Positions 1 to 11,338 of a DNA stretch of 64,000 bases are shown here, one piece after another. The DNA is from Anisodus tanguticus. Taxonomy: Eukaryota > Streptophyta > Magnoliopsida > Solanales > Solanaceae. Position 1 is the first letter of the stretch. The number at the start of each line of letters is the position of its first letter. Below the pieces are notes generated by a model. The model worked only from the letters and a program-made list of their open reading frames with translations. It had not been told where the DNA came from and made no database searches. The DNA is taken from the NCBI GenBank assembly GCA_034509755.1, contig CM067559.1:15854501-15918500 (forward strand), read 5' to 3'. Both the position numbers and the translations under genes were made by a program.

Positions 1-188
1 TTCGGGAGAAGCCATGTGGCTGCCTGATGCATGGAAAAAGAGGGGGGGGGGCGATTTAGGGTTAGGGTCGCCGGATGCGAGGAAAGAGAGGGGGCGGCCG
101 ATTTAGGGTTAGTGAGAGTATTATTATTTGACTTCTGATACCATGTAGAATTGTGTAATTTTCCTTGTTTGAAATCTTCTCATTAATG

Positions 189-256
<68 letters not shown>

Positions 257-350
257 TTACAATTATAATCATAATTGTATGAGAATATCTACTTTACATA
301 ATTACACCAAATTAATAATTACAGAATATATAAAGAATCTATACGTATTC
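1..350 (-). mobile_element. Partial copia-type retrotransposon, 5' end (LTR, PBS, leader)
   Basis: Read on the minus strand, an LTR-like segment (about 350 to 144) ends in CA and is followed directly by TGGTATCAGAAG (143-132), a match to the tRNA-iMet primer-binding site. A G/C-rich leader then runs off the window start. The LTR resembles those of the two minus-strand copia elements later in the window in its TCATTAATNC-AATATATA stretch. The far LTR boundary near 350 is inferred from a poor match and is uncertain. The body of the element lies outside the window. Confidence 0.55.
190..256. repeat. Compound (AT)n(GT)n microsatellite
   Basis: About 40 bases of AT dinucleotides run directly into about 27 bases of GT dinucleotides. 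The tract lies inside the LTR-like segment, where the related LTRs carry only a short ATATATA run. This suggests expansion from a retrotransposon-borne seed. The overlapping open frame rich in Tyr/Ile and Val/Cys is just the translated repeat. Confidence 0.97.
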
Positions 351-760
351 TCTATCATTTTGTTCTCTTCCTTTTTGTTTTTCCTTATAGAACAAGAAAG
401 AAAAAGAAAAGAAACTCTAGTATATCACGAGTGATGATTCATGCTCCTTCTTTTTTATTTCTTCTTTGTATTTTTTGTTTTGTTTGTGTGTGTATTCCAT
501 ACCTTAATATATCTGTCGTTCTAAGAAATTCTCTGCGTTGTTTTTTTTTTTAAAATTTAAAGCTTGGGAAGAGTAGGATTAATCCAGGATACAATGGCAG
601 TGGGAATTCAATGAAACTTGATATTATAAAATGGACACATTTTCAATTTCCTTTTAAATTTTAATGACAAGTGCAAAATGCACTCCCCGCTTTCTATATG
701 AGTAGAGACCTAGCAAAAGTAATTAACATTATCTAGAAGACGTTTCGTCTTTTTTCATAC
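351..760. other. Intergenic, AT-rich, nothing recognised
   Basis: AT-rich DNA with T-runs. I see no coding segment, RNA gene or clear repeat. Confidence 0.6.
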
Positions 761-1075
761 GGTTAATAGTCTCACGTCAGATATGAAATGAGAACATGGA
801 CTCCTTATATAGACTTGGACAATCTTCATCCTAGCCAGATCATTTCCAATTTTTTGTTCAACTATGTTGGACCCCCAAATTATATTATTCACACTTCAGT
901 TAACAAGGTCTGGGCGTGCGGGGGAGTGTTAAGAGTCTCACGTCGGATATGGAATGGGAATGTGGACTCCTTATATGGACTTGGACAATCCTCACCCTAC
1001 AAGCTAGCTTTTGGAGTTGAGTTAGACCCAAGATCCATTCTTTACCTATCTAATTTAGATGTACTTTATTTTCAC
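761..1075 (+). mobile_element. Decayed TRIM-type retrotransposon remnant
   Basis: Two direct copies of an LTR start occur at 761-836 and 927-1005. Both contain GTCTCACGTC, GGACTCCTTATAT and GACTTGGACAAT. The second begins TGTTAAGAGTCTC and is preceded by a purine-rich tract (GCGGGGGAG, 918-926), the expected place for a polypurine tract. It continues into CAAGCTAGCTTTTGGAGTTG and GAGTTAGACCCAA. The first copy has lost its 3' part. There is no coding capacity. The same LTR sequence forms the foldback element at 21254-21463. Confidence 0.6.
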
Positions 1076-2060
1076 ACTACCTAATTAAGTGCTTTTGTAG
1101 GATCTTAAGAGTTGAAAATGAACCAACTGCTGGGAATGATGATGTATACTAGGATGGTCCCTCTCTATAAGCTTATCTAATTGTATGAAACTAATTCATA
1201 TTCCGTCGGTTTCACGTTTGTTGATTCAGTTTGATTGAATATGAAATTTAAGAAAAGTATATAAAAGAATCGACAAAAGATTAAACACAACTATTATTTA
1301 TAAAATATAGACCAAATATTTATAGATTTTCTCCCTTTTATTTTATGTGGTATAGATTGAATTAATATATATAAAATTTTAAGAAAATAGAGACTTTTAC
1401 TGCTATCTAAAACATATCTTAATATTTTGTATGATTGTGAAACTTTTAAAATTTGTGATTTTAAACGTGATAAAATGTTTTTAGTGGTTATAGAAGGTTA
1501 TTATTAAGGGTAAAATAAAAAATGTAATAGTCAATTGTTTCAAATTTAGAAACATGTTATATACTCTTTTTGAAACACATGCAATAAAAATAAAAGTTTA
1601 ATTGATTATAATTGGGCAGTTATAGCTTACTGAATTTGATAGTTCTATACGTACCGCATGGTAAAAATGACGCACAGAGAGAAAAAGAATTCCCTTTGAA
1701 TTGTCTATATATAAATAAAACCTCTATTACTCCAAATAACAGTATTTCGTTTCGTAAAAGGAAATAAATAAAGAAATCACGAAGATTACATATCATTAAA
1801 GGAAAATACATGTAAACAAACTTTAAACTACAGAATGTAAAATAAAAGATAGCAGCAAGGAACGATCTTGTTCTTCGTGAGGGGTTATGTACACAGGTCT
1901 TGGTCTCGGTACTGAGAAATATTACAAGTAAAAAATATCAGCTTTCATCAGATTACTTATTAATGTACTGAAAGAGACGGAATCACAAAGTCGCATAAAA
2001 TCATCAGTGAAGCCGCCGAAATTGAAATTGAAAAAAAATCTGTGTGATCAGATTAATTAA
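1076..2060. other. Intergenic and likely 3' UTR of the VQ gene
   Basis: AT-rich sequence. The last 150-200 bases (about 1850-2060) probably form the 3' UTR of the minus-strand VQ gene. No other gene is visible; the small minus-strand open frame at 1620-1811 has no recognisable features. Confidence 0.5.
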
Positions 2061-2669
2061 TCAGAACATGAAGTTGTTTTCAGACTTGTTCTCATTAGAA
2101 GGTGAAGATCTAGCAGAAGAATTGTCATTAAGTGTATGGAGAAAATCATCAGCACGACCCTGAACAGCAGCAGCAGGAGGACGAGTACTAGTACCGCCCA
2201 ATGAACTGAACATGTAAGGCAATTGATTATTTTGTGGTAGTGCTTGCTGAAAATGAATATTATAAGCACACGAATTTACGGTAGTAACAGGGTTCACAAT
2301 TTGCTGCTGATGAATATTATGAGAGCCGAAACCCAAGTAGGCCCCTTGTAATGCGGATGGTGCAACAGGACCACCAGTGAACTGTTGCACCATGGCTCGG
2401 AAGTTTGCGGTGTCCGTGTTCAACACGGTCGTTGGTTTTTGCCTTGAAGCCCTTGATCGCCTTCTTATAGGCTTGGAAACACGGCCATCAGCCGGGCCGT
2501 GGTGGTGATCTGGAGTACTGATTACGGAAGTGGCGGTGGTGGTAACCACCGTGGCATCAGAGACACGTCCATCGGAGAACATAGTGATTTGTGGCGATCT
2601 TTGAGGTTCTCCTTGTTGATAGAATTGTACCCAATTGTTGGGGTTTGGCATGGTTTCACTCATGCCCAT
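2061..2669 (-). CDS. VQ22-like: VQ-motif protein, VQ22/JAV1-like transcriptional regulator
   Basis: Intronless 202-aa protein. Residues 90-99 carry the VQ signature F-x3-V-Q-x2-T-G, followed by GP. A basic nuclear-localisation-like stretch (KPIRRRSRASRQKP, 67-80) precedes it. The region from the basic stretch through the VQ motif resembles the Arabidopsis VQ22 (JAV1) group. The rest is low-complexity, rich in Thr, Gln, Asn and Ser, with a Ser/Asn-rich acidic tail, which is normal for this family. VQ proteins bind WRKY C-terminal domains in the nucleus and tune jasmonate and defence output. The first Met is 2669; a second Met two codons later is equally possible. TATA, W-box and G-box motifs lie upstream. 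The single exon, family-typical length and intact motif indicate a functional gene. The family call is firm; the VQ22 subgroup is likely. Confidence 0.9.
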   Translation of the reverse strand: MGMSETMPNPNNWVQFYQQGEPQRSPQITMFSDGRVSDATVVTTTATSVISTPDHHHGPADGRVSKPIRRRSRASRQKPTTVLNTDTANFRAMVQQFTGGPVAPSALQGAYLGFGSHNIHQQQIVNPVTTVNSCAYNIHFQQALPQNNQLPYMFSSLGGTSTRPPAAAVQGRADDFLHTLNDNSSARSSPSNENKSENNFMF

Positions 2670-2741
2670 ACAAAAAAAGTAGTATGAATATAGTAAAAAC
2701 TTTAGTAAGATGAGAAGAACAAAAACATAGGATGATCCTTT

Positions 2742-2888
2742 GAATTTATAGTTACATTATTACATAAATTAGGCTGGTCAAAGTAAATGAATAGTACTGT
2801 AGTACATGTATAGTTAGTGGCAGTCTGATAGATGACCCAACTGCCGCCCCCTTAGCCGGGGTCCATATTGACACGTGAGTATCACGTG
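2742..2888 (-). promoter_or_regulatory. Promoter of the VQ gene: TATA box, W-box, two G-boxes
   Basis: Reading toward the gene on the minus strand: two CACGTG G-boxes (2883-2888 and 2872-2877) 11 bp apart, a TTTGACC W-box (2776-2782) and a CTATAAATTC TATA-like element (2742-2751) about 75 bp upstream of the start codon. G-boxes bind bHLH (MYC) and bZIP factors, and W-boxes bind WRKY factors. That fits a jasmonate/WRKY-linked VQ gene, but the regulation itself is inferred. Confidence 0.6.
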
Positions 2889-2890
2889 AA

Positions 2891-4117
2891 TCTGCGGGGT
2901 AGGAAATAAGAGCCTACAATACTTCTCGTGTGATTTGAAATATTTAAGTCGTCTCTCATTGTTTTAATTTATTTTGTAAAAACAAACTTATTTAACTTAT
3001 AGTAATATTTTTGAATTATAAGTTTCTACTGAATGCTAAGCTTCGTAACACATTCCTTGGAATTACTTCATATACTTTAGTTATTAAATATTCTTTTAAT
3101 GGCCCCTTTTTAAAGATTTGCTTAGAAGTATAGTTTTGCTTGAGTTCAGTTCTGAAAACTAAATCGTAATTAGTGGTTTCCATAAACTCTTTAGTTTTCT
3201 ATCCGCAAGAATTAATCAAAGCTGCTAAAGTCAAAATTACTTTTGAAAGCTAAATTATTCCTTAGGAATTCATGTCTAGTCACAACGGACCAAGAAAATA
3301 GCATTTTGAAAAGGAAAACTCGATTAAAGTCTAGTAGAACAATGACATCGAAAAAGTAGTACTTCATTTTAACTAGAATAAATTAATCTGATCGAAGGAA
3401 TAATTTCTCAACTAATTTAAAAGTAAACTCAAATGTATAGTACTATTAATAACAGATAGAATAGAAGATAATTTGGAGGATCACAAAAACTCAGTACTCA
3501 ATAAAGGATTTGGTAATATGAATGGCTGCAAGTTGTTGGGGGATAAATCTTCTAGATGTAGTAGTCATTCAAAGTGATGCACGCAGAAAATCAAATTAAA
3601 TAAAGTGTGATTGCTAGAAGAGGCAATTTCCAGGAAACAATATTGGGTGAGGTGAAAATCAAATAAACACAAGGGTGGCTTTTCCGAAACAACGCGTGAA
3701 TAATCTCTTATGATCAGTTATAATTTAAATTAAAAAAACAACTTATAAGTTGTTTGTATTTATTTATTAATTTCTTGCATTATAATTTATTAATTTTCTA
3801 TAACGAAAATATCATATAATTAAAAACATTTGAAATGGACCATAATCAGACATGAAATAAACATGAAAGGCATGACAACATGGAGATAGAAAGAAGGCCT
3901 CAGCAGTCATCGTACAAATGGGAAATAGTGTTTTTTTTCCCCTGTCTTAGCATTTTACTAATATTTTGTCCATTCACTTATACTGATGATGTTAAAAGTA
4001 TGTACAGTATTCGTTTACTTAACATATACTGTAATATAAGTTATGTCTTTATTTTTAATTTACTAATTAAAATTAAATACTCATTATCATTATTTTTTGA
4101 GTGACCTAATAATATTA
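2891..4117. other. Intergenic, no gene seen
   Basis: AT-rich, with no coding signature. The 74-codon open frame at 3880-4104 lacks recognisable domains and runs into low-complexity AT sequence; I do not support it as a gene. Confidence 0.5.
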
Positions 4118-4346
4118 CTCCTTCTATCTCAATATATGTGATATTTTTCGCTTTCCAAAATTTACCTTGTATAAAATTTGACCAACAATTTAAGATATAT
4201 TTTTTCACTAAACTAATATAAAAAAAATTATAACTTATAATATTTTCAAATAAAATTTAATTTTAAAATACTAAATTAATCTAATATAATTAATTTCAAT
4301 TTCTAATCAAATTGATTCTAAAAAGCTGAAGTGGGACGGAGAGAGG
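4118..4346. mobile_element. Stowaway-like MITE
   Basis: The left end reads CTCCTTCTATCTCAATATATG. The right end, reverse-complemented, reads C-CTCTCTCCGTCCCACTTC. Both match the Stowaway-type terminus CTCCCTCCGT. A TA dinucleotide flanks each side (4116-4117 and 4347-4348), the expected mariner-type target duplication. The interior is AT-rich and non-coding. Terminal repeats are imperfect, so this is an old copy. Confidence 0.65.
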
Positions 4347-4712
4347 TACAAAGGTACAAAGGGAGTTAAAATCATATTGTTCATGATTCATTGGATCTGG
4401 TCTGCAATGAGTGGGTGGTAGCCTGGTAGGTATCTACTGACTAGGAGGACTTTAATTTGGTCCTCTCCCCTCTTTTAAAGGTCTTCTGCTTAATTTGCTC
4501 TTCAATTTTTGTATCTTTCCATACTTATATATGATTTTCATGCTTAAAATGACCTTTGACTAGTATTAATTAATCAAACTGTTTCATTTGTAGCGTATGT
4601 CAAAATAAGGAAAAAAGAAGAGAATAGAGTTCACTAGTTGTATGTATAAATACATGTGCTTAAAACAATGATGTATATATGTGTGTGAATTATGTACTCG
4701 TTGGTTTTCACC

Positions 4713-4845
4713 AAGGCGGAGCTAAAAGTCTGTCTACATATTCGATATAAAACTCAATAACTCTAATACATTTATAAATAATTTATTTAAAATATAATAA
4801 ACTATCTTGTTTAGAATTTAAAATCCTAACTCCACTACTAGCCGT
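4713..4845. mobile_element. Small non-coding dispersed repeat (MITE-like), copy 1
   Basis: It starts near AAGGCGGAGCTAAAAG and continues through CAATAACTCTAATACATTTA to AAAATCCTAACTCCACTAC, whose reverse complement (GTAGTGGAGTTAGG) resembles the start. A related segment lies at 14727-14920. I regard it as a solanaceous non-autonomous repeat; the superfamily is unknown. Confidence 0.4.
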
Positions 4846-5504
4846 CACCAGGTAATGCTCTATAGTAATTATAGTCGTTTATAGACGTTACATCAATTAT
4901 TTTAATTTTAAGTTTTCTAAAGAGCATTTCTCCTTCCTTTGTGTTTCTATACAAACGACAGAAGACCCACAAAAGTATAAAAAACGCATAATAGTCAATG
5001 TTATAGTACTTCTACACATCGTCATGGATTACGATCCGAGGTTGAATTATAGAGCCAAGTAGTGATTATTCGACGAAAACAACCTTTTTTCTGTAGTTTC
5101 TTTGACCTAAAATTTGGAGTGTAGGGAGGGGGTTACTTCTCCAAAGTTAGAAGTGATAAATTTAATTACTTACAATTGATAGAGTTACACTTAATCCTGA
5201 AATATTCAACCTTATCCCGCATACCAACCGACCCCTAACACCCCTAGTGTTTGAACTGGGAATGTGAAATCCTCCCGGACAATGTTCAAAGTTCAAACTT
5301 TATCATGGAGTGGATCTGTCCTTTATGAATTAGGGAGATGTTAATAAATATACTTACAGGATATTCTTAATGGCCAACTTTTTAGTGTGCATTGCAGAAT
5401 ATATTTGTTTGTAATCTGAATTGGAAAGGTTTGTTAAAAGTACTGAAGCAATAAAAAAAGATTCTCACAAAGATCTCATCTAGGCCAACGTGGGTTTGAA
5501 AAAC
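4846..5504. other. Intergenic, nothing recognised
   Basis: AT-rich flank up to the gypsy element. No supported gene. Confidence 0.5.
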
Positions 5505-6577
5505 ATTCACGACCCCTTTTAGGAATCGTGATGGCACCTATATTTTTTTCACCGATAGGCGACCACTCCCAAATCAATTACATGATATAAGAAAGAAGTG
5601 CAGAAATAACAAAATACTTAATAACTATGTCTATCATAATATAAATGCAGAAAGGTAAGTCTGATGATCATAATACAACCTCATAGATCTGGTCAATAAT
5701 ACAAGAGCATCTAACTGTCAATACATAAGCCAAAAGAACCGGAACATAGTCTAATAGTCTAAAATATGTCTCTAGAACACAAATAAAGATAAGATGAGAG
5801 ATAGGAGCATCAAAGGCATGCCGGAAGTAGCATCCTCACATTGAACACTGATGATCAACCGACTCGGACTCAAACTCGAGGTCTCGAACTGGAAGACGGA
5901 TTTGTTTCTGCATCCAAAAAGAATTTAGCAAGTGTAGTATGAGTACAAAATGTACTCTCGTAAGCATCATAGGCCGACAACAATGGAAGATACACAAAAA
6001 GAGATAAATATCAAGTTAACACCAAATAATTCTATACCAAATAGTTCAATAACCCAAATAAGTCACGTTATCCACATAATAGTTCACTGAATCAGCAAGT
6101 CACTTGTTCATATAAGATTTCATAATCATGTACGTTACTCCAATTCTAGAAGAGTCCAATGACAATAACTTAAGTAACAAATGTCAATTAACAATCCTTC
6201 TTTATCCAGGAATTCAACCAAGTCATCAATAACCAGTCTAACACTTAATTCAGCAATAGACAATCAATGAAATGATGTATGTATGATCTGAATGTAATGC
6301 ATATGGAAGGTATATTTTCCTCCAGTATACATGCGTTCAAATTCTATGAATTGCACACCCATGGGGGATCCGCGAAGTCCATATGCTCCTCCAAAATTTC
6401 TCAACGGAGCCTAGCTCTTGGATGAATAATAATTGTTGTAGGCATGCAACTCGTTCCCCCATGTATCATCATCATCTCAATGATGCCAATAATCTCATAA
6501 GTATTCTTACCTTCCCGATCTCTTAGAACCACAACATTTTCATACCACTCTCATATCAATATCATCAGAATCATGAG
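5505..6577 (-). repeat. Truncated 3' LTR of gypsy element 1
   Basis: Collinear with the 3' part of the 5' LTR (from CTTTTAGGAATCGTG onward). Similarity stops at ATCATGAGTGTA (about 6576), where integrase-coding sequence begins at once. The terminal TG is changed to AT. Confidence 0.8.
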
Positions 6578-7565
6578 TGTATACTCTTCATGGGTGAGAC
6601 CTTCAATTGAACCATGTCACTAACCATAAACTTCATATCCTAGATCTTCCAGTCCGCATACTCTTTCTGCCTGCTTTGAGATGTCGGGAGCTTGTCCTGA
6701 ATAACCTTAACCTTTTCTAAGAAGTCCTTCAACAAATCAGTACCCCAAGGTCGAACCTCGAAATCATCAAACCAATCAATGGAAGAACGACATCTCCTAC
6801 CATACAAGGCCTCGAATGGTGCCATATCAATACTGGAGTGATAGATGTTGTTGTACGCAAACTCTGCCAAGGGTAAGAACTAGTCCTAATGACCACCAAA
6901 ATCAATCACGCAGGCTCGTAAAATATCATTCAATACATGAATAGTTTGCTCGGACTGACCGTCGATCTGAGCGTGAAATTATACTGAAATCCAAACGAGT
7001 ACCCAACTCTTTTTGCAAAATATGCCAAAAATGCAAAGTAAACTGAGTACCTCGGTCTGAGGGTGAAGATGAACAATCTCACAAATATAAATCTTAGACA
7101 ACTTCTCTGAATTATAAGTTGTTTGGACCCGAATGAAATGTGTGTACTTGGTCAATCTATCAACAATGACCCAAATAGCATCAAACTTGCCTAAAGTCTT
7201 GGCAACCCCACAACAAAATCCATGACAATCCTCTCACACTTCCACTCGGGAATGGGCATCCTTTAAGACACACTATCGGGTCACTGGTGCTCATACTTGA
7301 CTTGTTGACAATTCTGACATCGAGACACAAATTCAACAGTGTCTCTTTTCATCCTCCCCCACTAATAGTACTGCTTCAAGTCATGGTATATCTTAATAGC
7401 ACCTGGATGAATCGAACATCTAGAGCTATGGGCCTCTTCCATAATCAACCTCGTCAAATCACCAACTCTAGGAGCACACACTCTACCTTTGATCCTCAAA
7501 ACTCCCTCATCATCAATCATAGCCTCTTTGGCTTCACCACTCATTACTTTATCTCTGATTTTCAC
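6578..7565 (-). pseudogene. Integrase region of gypsy element 1, C-terminus deleted
   Basis: The frame at 7565-7362 matches the integrase zinc-binding (H-H-C-C) domain. The core (about 7360-6871) is recognisable but frameshifted. 6870-6640 reads MAEFAYNNIYHSSIDMAPFE and ALYGRRCRSSI, the conserved end of the catalytic core. The C-terminal domain and any chromodomain are lost at the junction with the truncated 3' LTR. Confidence 0.8.
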
Positions 7566-8043
7566 AACTTATCATCATCATACTGGTGGGTCTGAATCTG
7601 CTCCAAAAGAGACGACCTCGCCTCTATACAAGCCAGAATCCTACCCGGATTTGAGATATCAAGCCTCATGAAATGATTGGCTAAAGATTGAACCTCCAAC
7701 GCCAAAGGACACTTAGAAATAATCAAATAAGCTAAACTCCACATGATGGCTTTCTTTCCACTCAAGGCATCCGCTACCACATTGGTCTTGCATGGATGGT
7801 ACAAAATAGTCATGTCATAGTCCTTAAGAAACTTCATCCACCGACGCTGCCTAGAATTCAAGTCCCTTTAATCACGTGCTGAAGACTGTGGTGATCAGTA
7901 AATATCTCACAATGAACTCTATAAAGATAATACCTCCAAATCATCAAAGAAAATACAACATAAGCCAACTCTAATTCATGAATAGGGTAATTCCTCCCGT
8001 TCACCTTCAAATGCCTCGATGCATAAGCTATAACCTTACCCTC
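7562..8043 (-). pseudogene. RNase H region of gypsy element 1
   Basis: The frame at 7861-7562 begins NSRQRRWMKFLKDYDMTI and has YHPCKTNVVADALS, the conserved end of gypsy RNase H (HxPGKANVVADALSR). The N-terminal half (8043-7862) is broken by stops. Confidence 0.75.
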
Positions 8044-9074
8044 CTACATTAACACACAGTCCAACCCATTTCTCAAAGCATCACAATATACGGTAAAGTC
8101 ATTCCCCTCCACCGGAAGGGATAAAGTCGGAGCTATGGTCAAAAGAGACTTGAGCTTTTGAAAGCTATCCTCACACTCGTCGAACCACTGGAAAGGTACC
8201 TCCTTCTGAGTCAAACACGTCAGATGAGAAATAATAGAAGAAAATCCCTTGACGGACCAATGATAGTAGCTAGCAAGACCCACAAAGCTCTGAATTTCTA
8301 TCACCGAAGTCGATCTAGGCCAGTCTCTGACCGCCTCTATCTTCTTCAGATGAACCATAATCCCATCCGTGGACACCACGTGTCAAAAAATGCCACTAAG
8401 CTCAGCCAAAACTCATATTTCGAGAACTTAGCTTACAACTTCTTCTTTTTCAATATCCCAAGAACCACTCTCAAATGCTGCACATGATTGTCCCGGCAAT
8501 TCGAATAGATCAAGATGTCATCAATGAATACAATCACAAACGAATCCAAATACGACTTGAATATCCTATTCATTAAGTTCATGAATGCTGCAGGGGCATG
8601 AGTAAGCCCAAAAGACATCACTAGGTACTCATAATGACCATAATGAGTCCAGAAAGCCGTCTTGAGAACATCCCCGGTCTAAATTTTCTACTGGTGATAC
8701 CCGGACCTCAAATCAATCTTTGAAAATACTGAAGCATCCTGAATCTGATTGAATAAATCATCAATACGAGAAACCAGATACTTGTTTCTAATAATGACCT
8801 TGTTCAACTGCCCATAATCGATGCATATACACATACTGCCATCCTTCTTTTCACGAACAATACAGGATCACCCCACGGAGACACACTTGACCGAATGAAA
8901 TTCCTTAATCAATAAATCCTGAAGCTGCTCTTTCAACTCTCTAAGCTCTGCTAAATCCATATGGTACGGAGGAATAAAAATAGGTCGAGTACCTGGCTCT
9001 AGATCGATGCAAAAATCAATCTCTGACTGGCGGCATACCCGGCAAATCTTACGGAAAAACCTTGGCAAACTCAC
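8044..9074 (-). pseudogene. Reverse transcriptase region of gypsy element 1
   Basis: Three frames are collinear with RT: 9074-8868 (fingers, PGTRPIFIPPYHMDLAELREL), 8621-8433 (palm, with FIDDILIYS as the YxDD box) and 8379-8044 (thumb and start of RNase H, SFVGLASYY). The Tyr of YxDD is replaced by Phe-Ile, common in gypsy RTs (F/Y-I/V-DD). The stretch between 8868 and 8621 is frameshifted. Confidence 0.8.
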
Positions 9075-9525
9075 TAACTATCGGAACTGACCCAAGGGAA
9101 TGAGTCTTCACACTTGTATCCCGAATATAAGAAAGGTACGCCAGACAACCTTTGTCAACCAACTTCCTAGCCTGGATGAAAGAAATGATCCTGTTAAGAG
9201 TAGGGATGAGAGCGCCCCTCCACTCTAACCTCAGAAGACCATGCATTACTAAAGTGACTGTCTTGGCATGACAATCTAGAATCGTGTGGTACGGTGGTAG
9301 GCAATCTATTCCTAGAATAATATCAAAATAAACCAGATCTAATATGATCAAGTATACCCAGGTATCGTACCCCATAAAAGTAACCACATAAAGCCGATAA
9401 ACTCTATCTACAATAATAGAATCACCCATTGGTGTAGACACAAGAATATGGACCTCTAGCATATCACACCAGATATCCAAATCAACAAAAAAGTAGGCAG
9501 ACACATATAAGAATGTAGACACCAT
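9049..9525 (-). pseudogene. Aspartic protease region of gypsy element 1
   Basis: This 158-codon frame includes VYFDIILGIDCLPPYHTILD, matching the flap/ILGMDWL end of gypsy retropepsins, which process Gag-Pol. The catalytic D-T/S-G sits at or before the frame start and is not intact in this frame. It continues toward the RT N-terminus through the linker ending VSEFAKVFP. Confidence 0.7.
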
Positions 9526-9779
9526 ATCAAATAGTACTAAATTAGATCGATGACAAACTGAGATGATACATGTGATAATCGCATATGATGCCTCATCCTC
9601 TAGCCTACCAGGAAAATCATAGCAATAAGTGTGTCATCTATTGGACTGAGTACCCTGACAGCTGCCTCAGCCTGAACGATCCCCATCTCTCCCTATCTGA
9701 GATCTACCGTGACTAATTTGATGACTACAACGATTTGACTAGGAACCTCCCCTGCTAACTTGACTAGCACTCATGGATG

Positions 9780-11280
9780 GCTATGCTGGGGTCATGGGTG
9801 CACGAGATTTACTCGATACCAATCTAAGACACTCTCTCTTAAAATGCCGAATCTCACCATAATTATAATAAGTCCTGGCCGCTGAGGGCTACTGAAAATA
9901 GATAGAAGAACCCGAATGACCACCATGATCAGAGGATCGAGACTGAGAACCTTCATAAGATTGCTCCCACTATAACCATTCTACCTTATAGAAGCACCAC
10001 CTGAAATTTGAAGGGTTGCTTGAATCGGTCTACTAGATTGCGAATGCTGAAATTTTCCATAATATTCATAACAACGAGAAGTAGACCTACTGAGCTGTTC
10101 ATATCGCCTCGCCCTCTTGTCGGGCTCATGTCTGGCAGCTTTCCCCTAACAGAATCTACCATCCTCGCATTCTCTGCCACTGCCTCAAAAGAAGCCCGAA
10201 GGCTACCAACTGTAATGTAGCCAACTGAAGGGGAATACTCAAACCTCTCACAAAACATCTCACTCTCTCTGCCTTTGTAGGTAGCAACGACGCTATATAA
10301 CGTGATAAAGTATGGAAGAAAGTCAAACCCTGCTGCTCCAACCTCTGGAACTCATCACACTTGCCCAAACGCAAGCTAAAATGAACATACTTCTCTAGAA
10401 AAACCAGATAAAATCTAACCCAAGACAGTGGAGGCGACCTCGCTGGTCGATAATAAATATAGGCTTTCCACCACTATTTTGCATCTCCCATAAACTAAAA
10501 GGGCCACAAAACAAACTTTGTGCGGCTTGACGATACCAAGGTATGTAGCCTCTCATGGATGCTCATAATAAAATCATACGCATCTTCCTCGGGCTGACCA
10601 TAAAATATGGAAGGCTTCATATTAGAAAAGTGCTCCCAGATCTTCCGCTCATCGCGGGTCATAGCTGTCCCTTCAATCGATCAGGGACCAAACTCTGGAG
10701 CCTGAACCTCATCAATACGAGGCGCTGACATGGCAGCTAGATGAACCCAGGAATTACGGAACTCGAGAGTCTATCTCTCTCCCACTCGGGTGTGTGACCC
10801 ACCCGAAGTAGTCAGATACACGCCCGCCTGGGTAAACCCATCAAGCGCACTCAACAATCTGACCAAGGTATCTTACAGAAATAGAGTAGTTATAAATCCA
10901 GGATGATTCTGGGCTGGCCCCATCTCCTCGTCCAACAACTCATCATGAGGTTCAATATACGGCTCATGTCACTATGATATAACACGAGCCTGACTGACTC
11001 TCTATGCTCTACCCCTGTCGGTGCAGCTTCTTGGGATCTACCTTGGCTCCAAACCTATCATCAACCTCGACCGTGCATTATAGGTGTAGGTGCAGGTGCA
11101 TATGTCTCCTCTCTCGCTACATGGGCATGAGTCCTCACCATTTGTGAGAGAATATGAAACAAAGGTCAGATACCAATTTGATTCAACTTAGCACGAAAGG
11201 AATGAAGAAACTGAAATCCCTAAATGTCCTATAGCCTCTCGAAGATAAGTACGGATGTCTCTGCAATGATCCGTAAGTCT
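9780..11280 (-). pseudogene. gag of gypsy element 1, broken
   Basis: Fragments at 10156-10374 and 9986-10258 match the gypsy gag core (FVRGLSIPLQLATLQ, then SFEAVAENARMV in another frame). The zinc-knuckle region near 9835-9870 reads YYNYGEIRHFKREC instead of a Cys-x2-Cys-x4-His-x4-Cys pattern, so two Cys have become Tyr. Upstream leader and N-terminal sequence reach about 11280. Several stops and frameshifts make it non-functional. Confidence 0.65.
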
Positions 11281-11322
11281 CTACTAGACATTGTTCTTAT
11301 ATTTAAGACCGTTTAACCTAAA

Positions 11323-11334
11323 GCTCTGATACCA
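11323..11334 (-). promoter_or_regulatory. Primer-binding site of gypsy element 1 (tRNA-iMet)
   Basis: Minus strand TGGTATCAGAGC, a complement of the initiator-tRNA-Met 3' end, four bases after the 5' LTR end. Confidence 0.85.
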
Positions 11335-11338
11335 ACTT

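Noticed and set aside
165..434. 89-codon open frame with Tyr/Ile and Val/Cys runs
   Set aside because: It is the translated AT/GT microsatellite.
788..1084. 98-codon open frame
   Set aside because: It spans the two LTR-start copies of a TRIM remnant and encodes no domain.
3880..4104. 74-codon open frame that could be a small membrane peptide
   Set aside because: AT-rich low complexity, with no promoter, domain or codon bias support.
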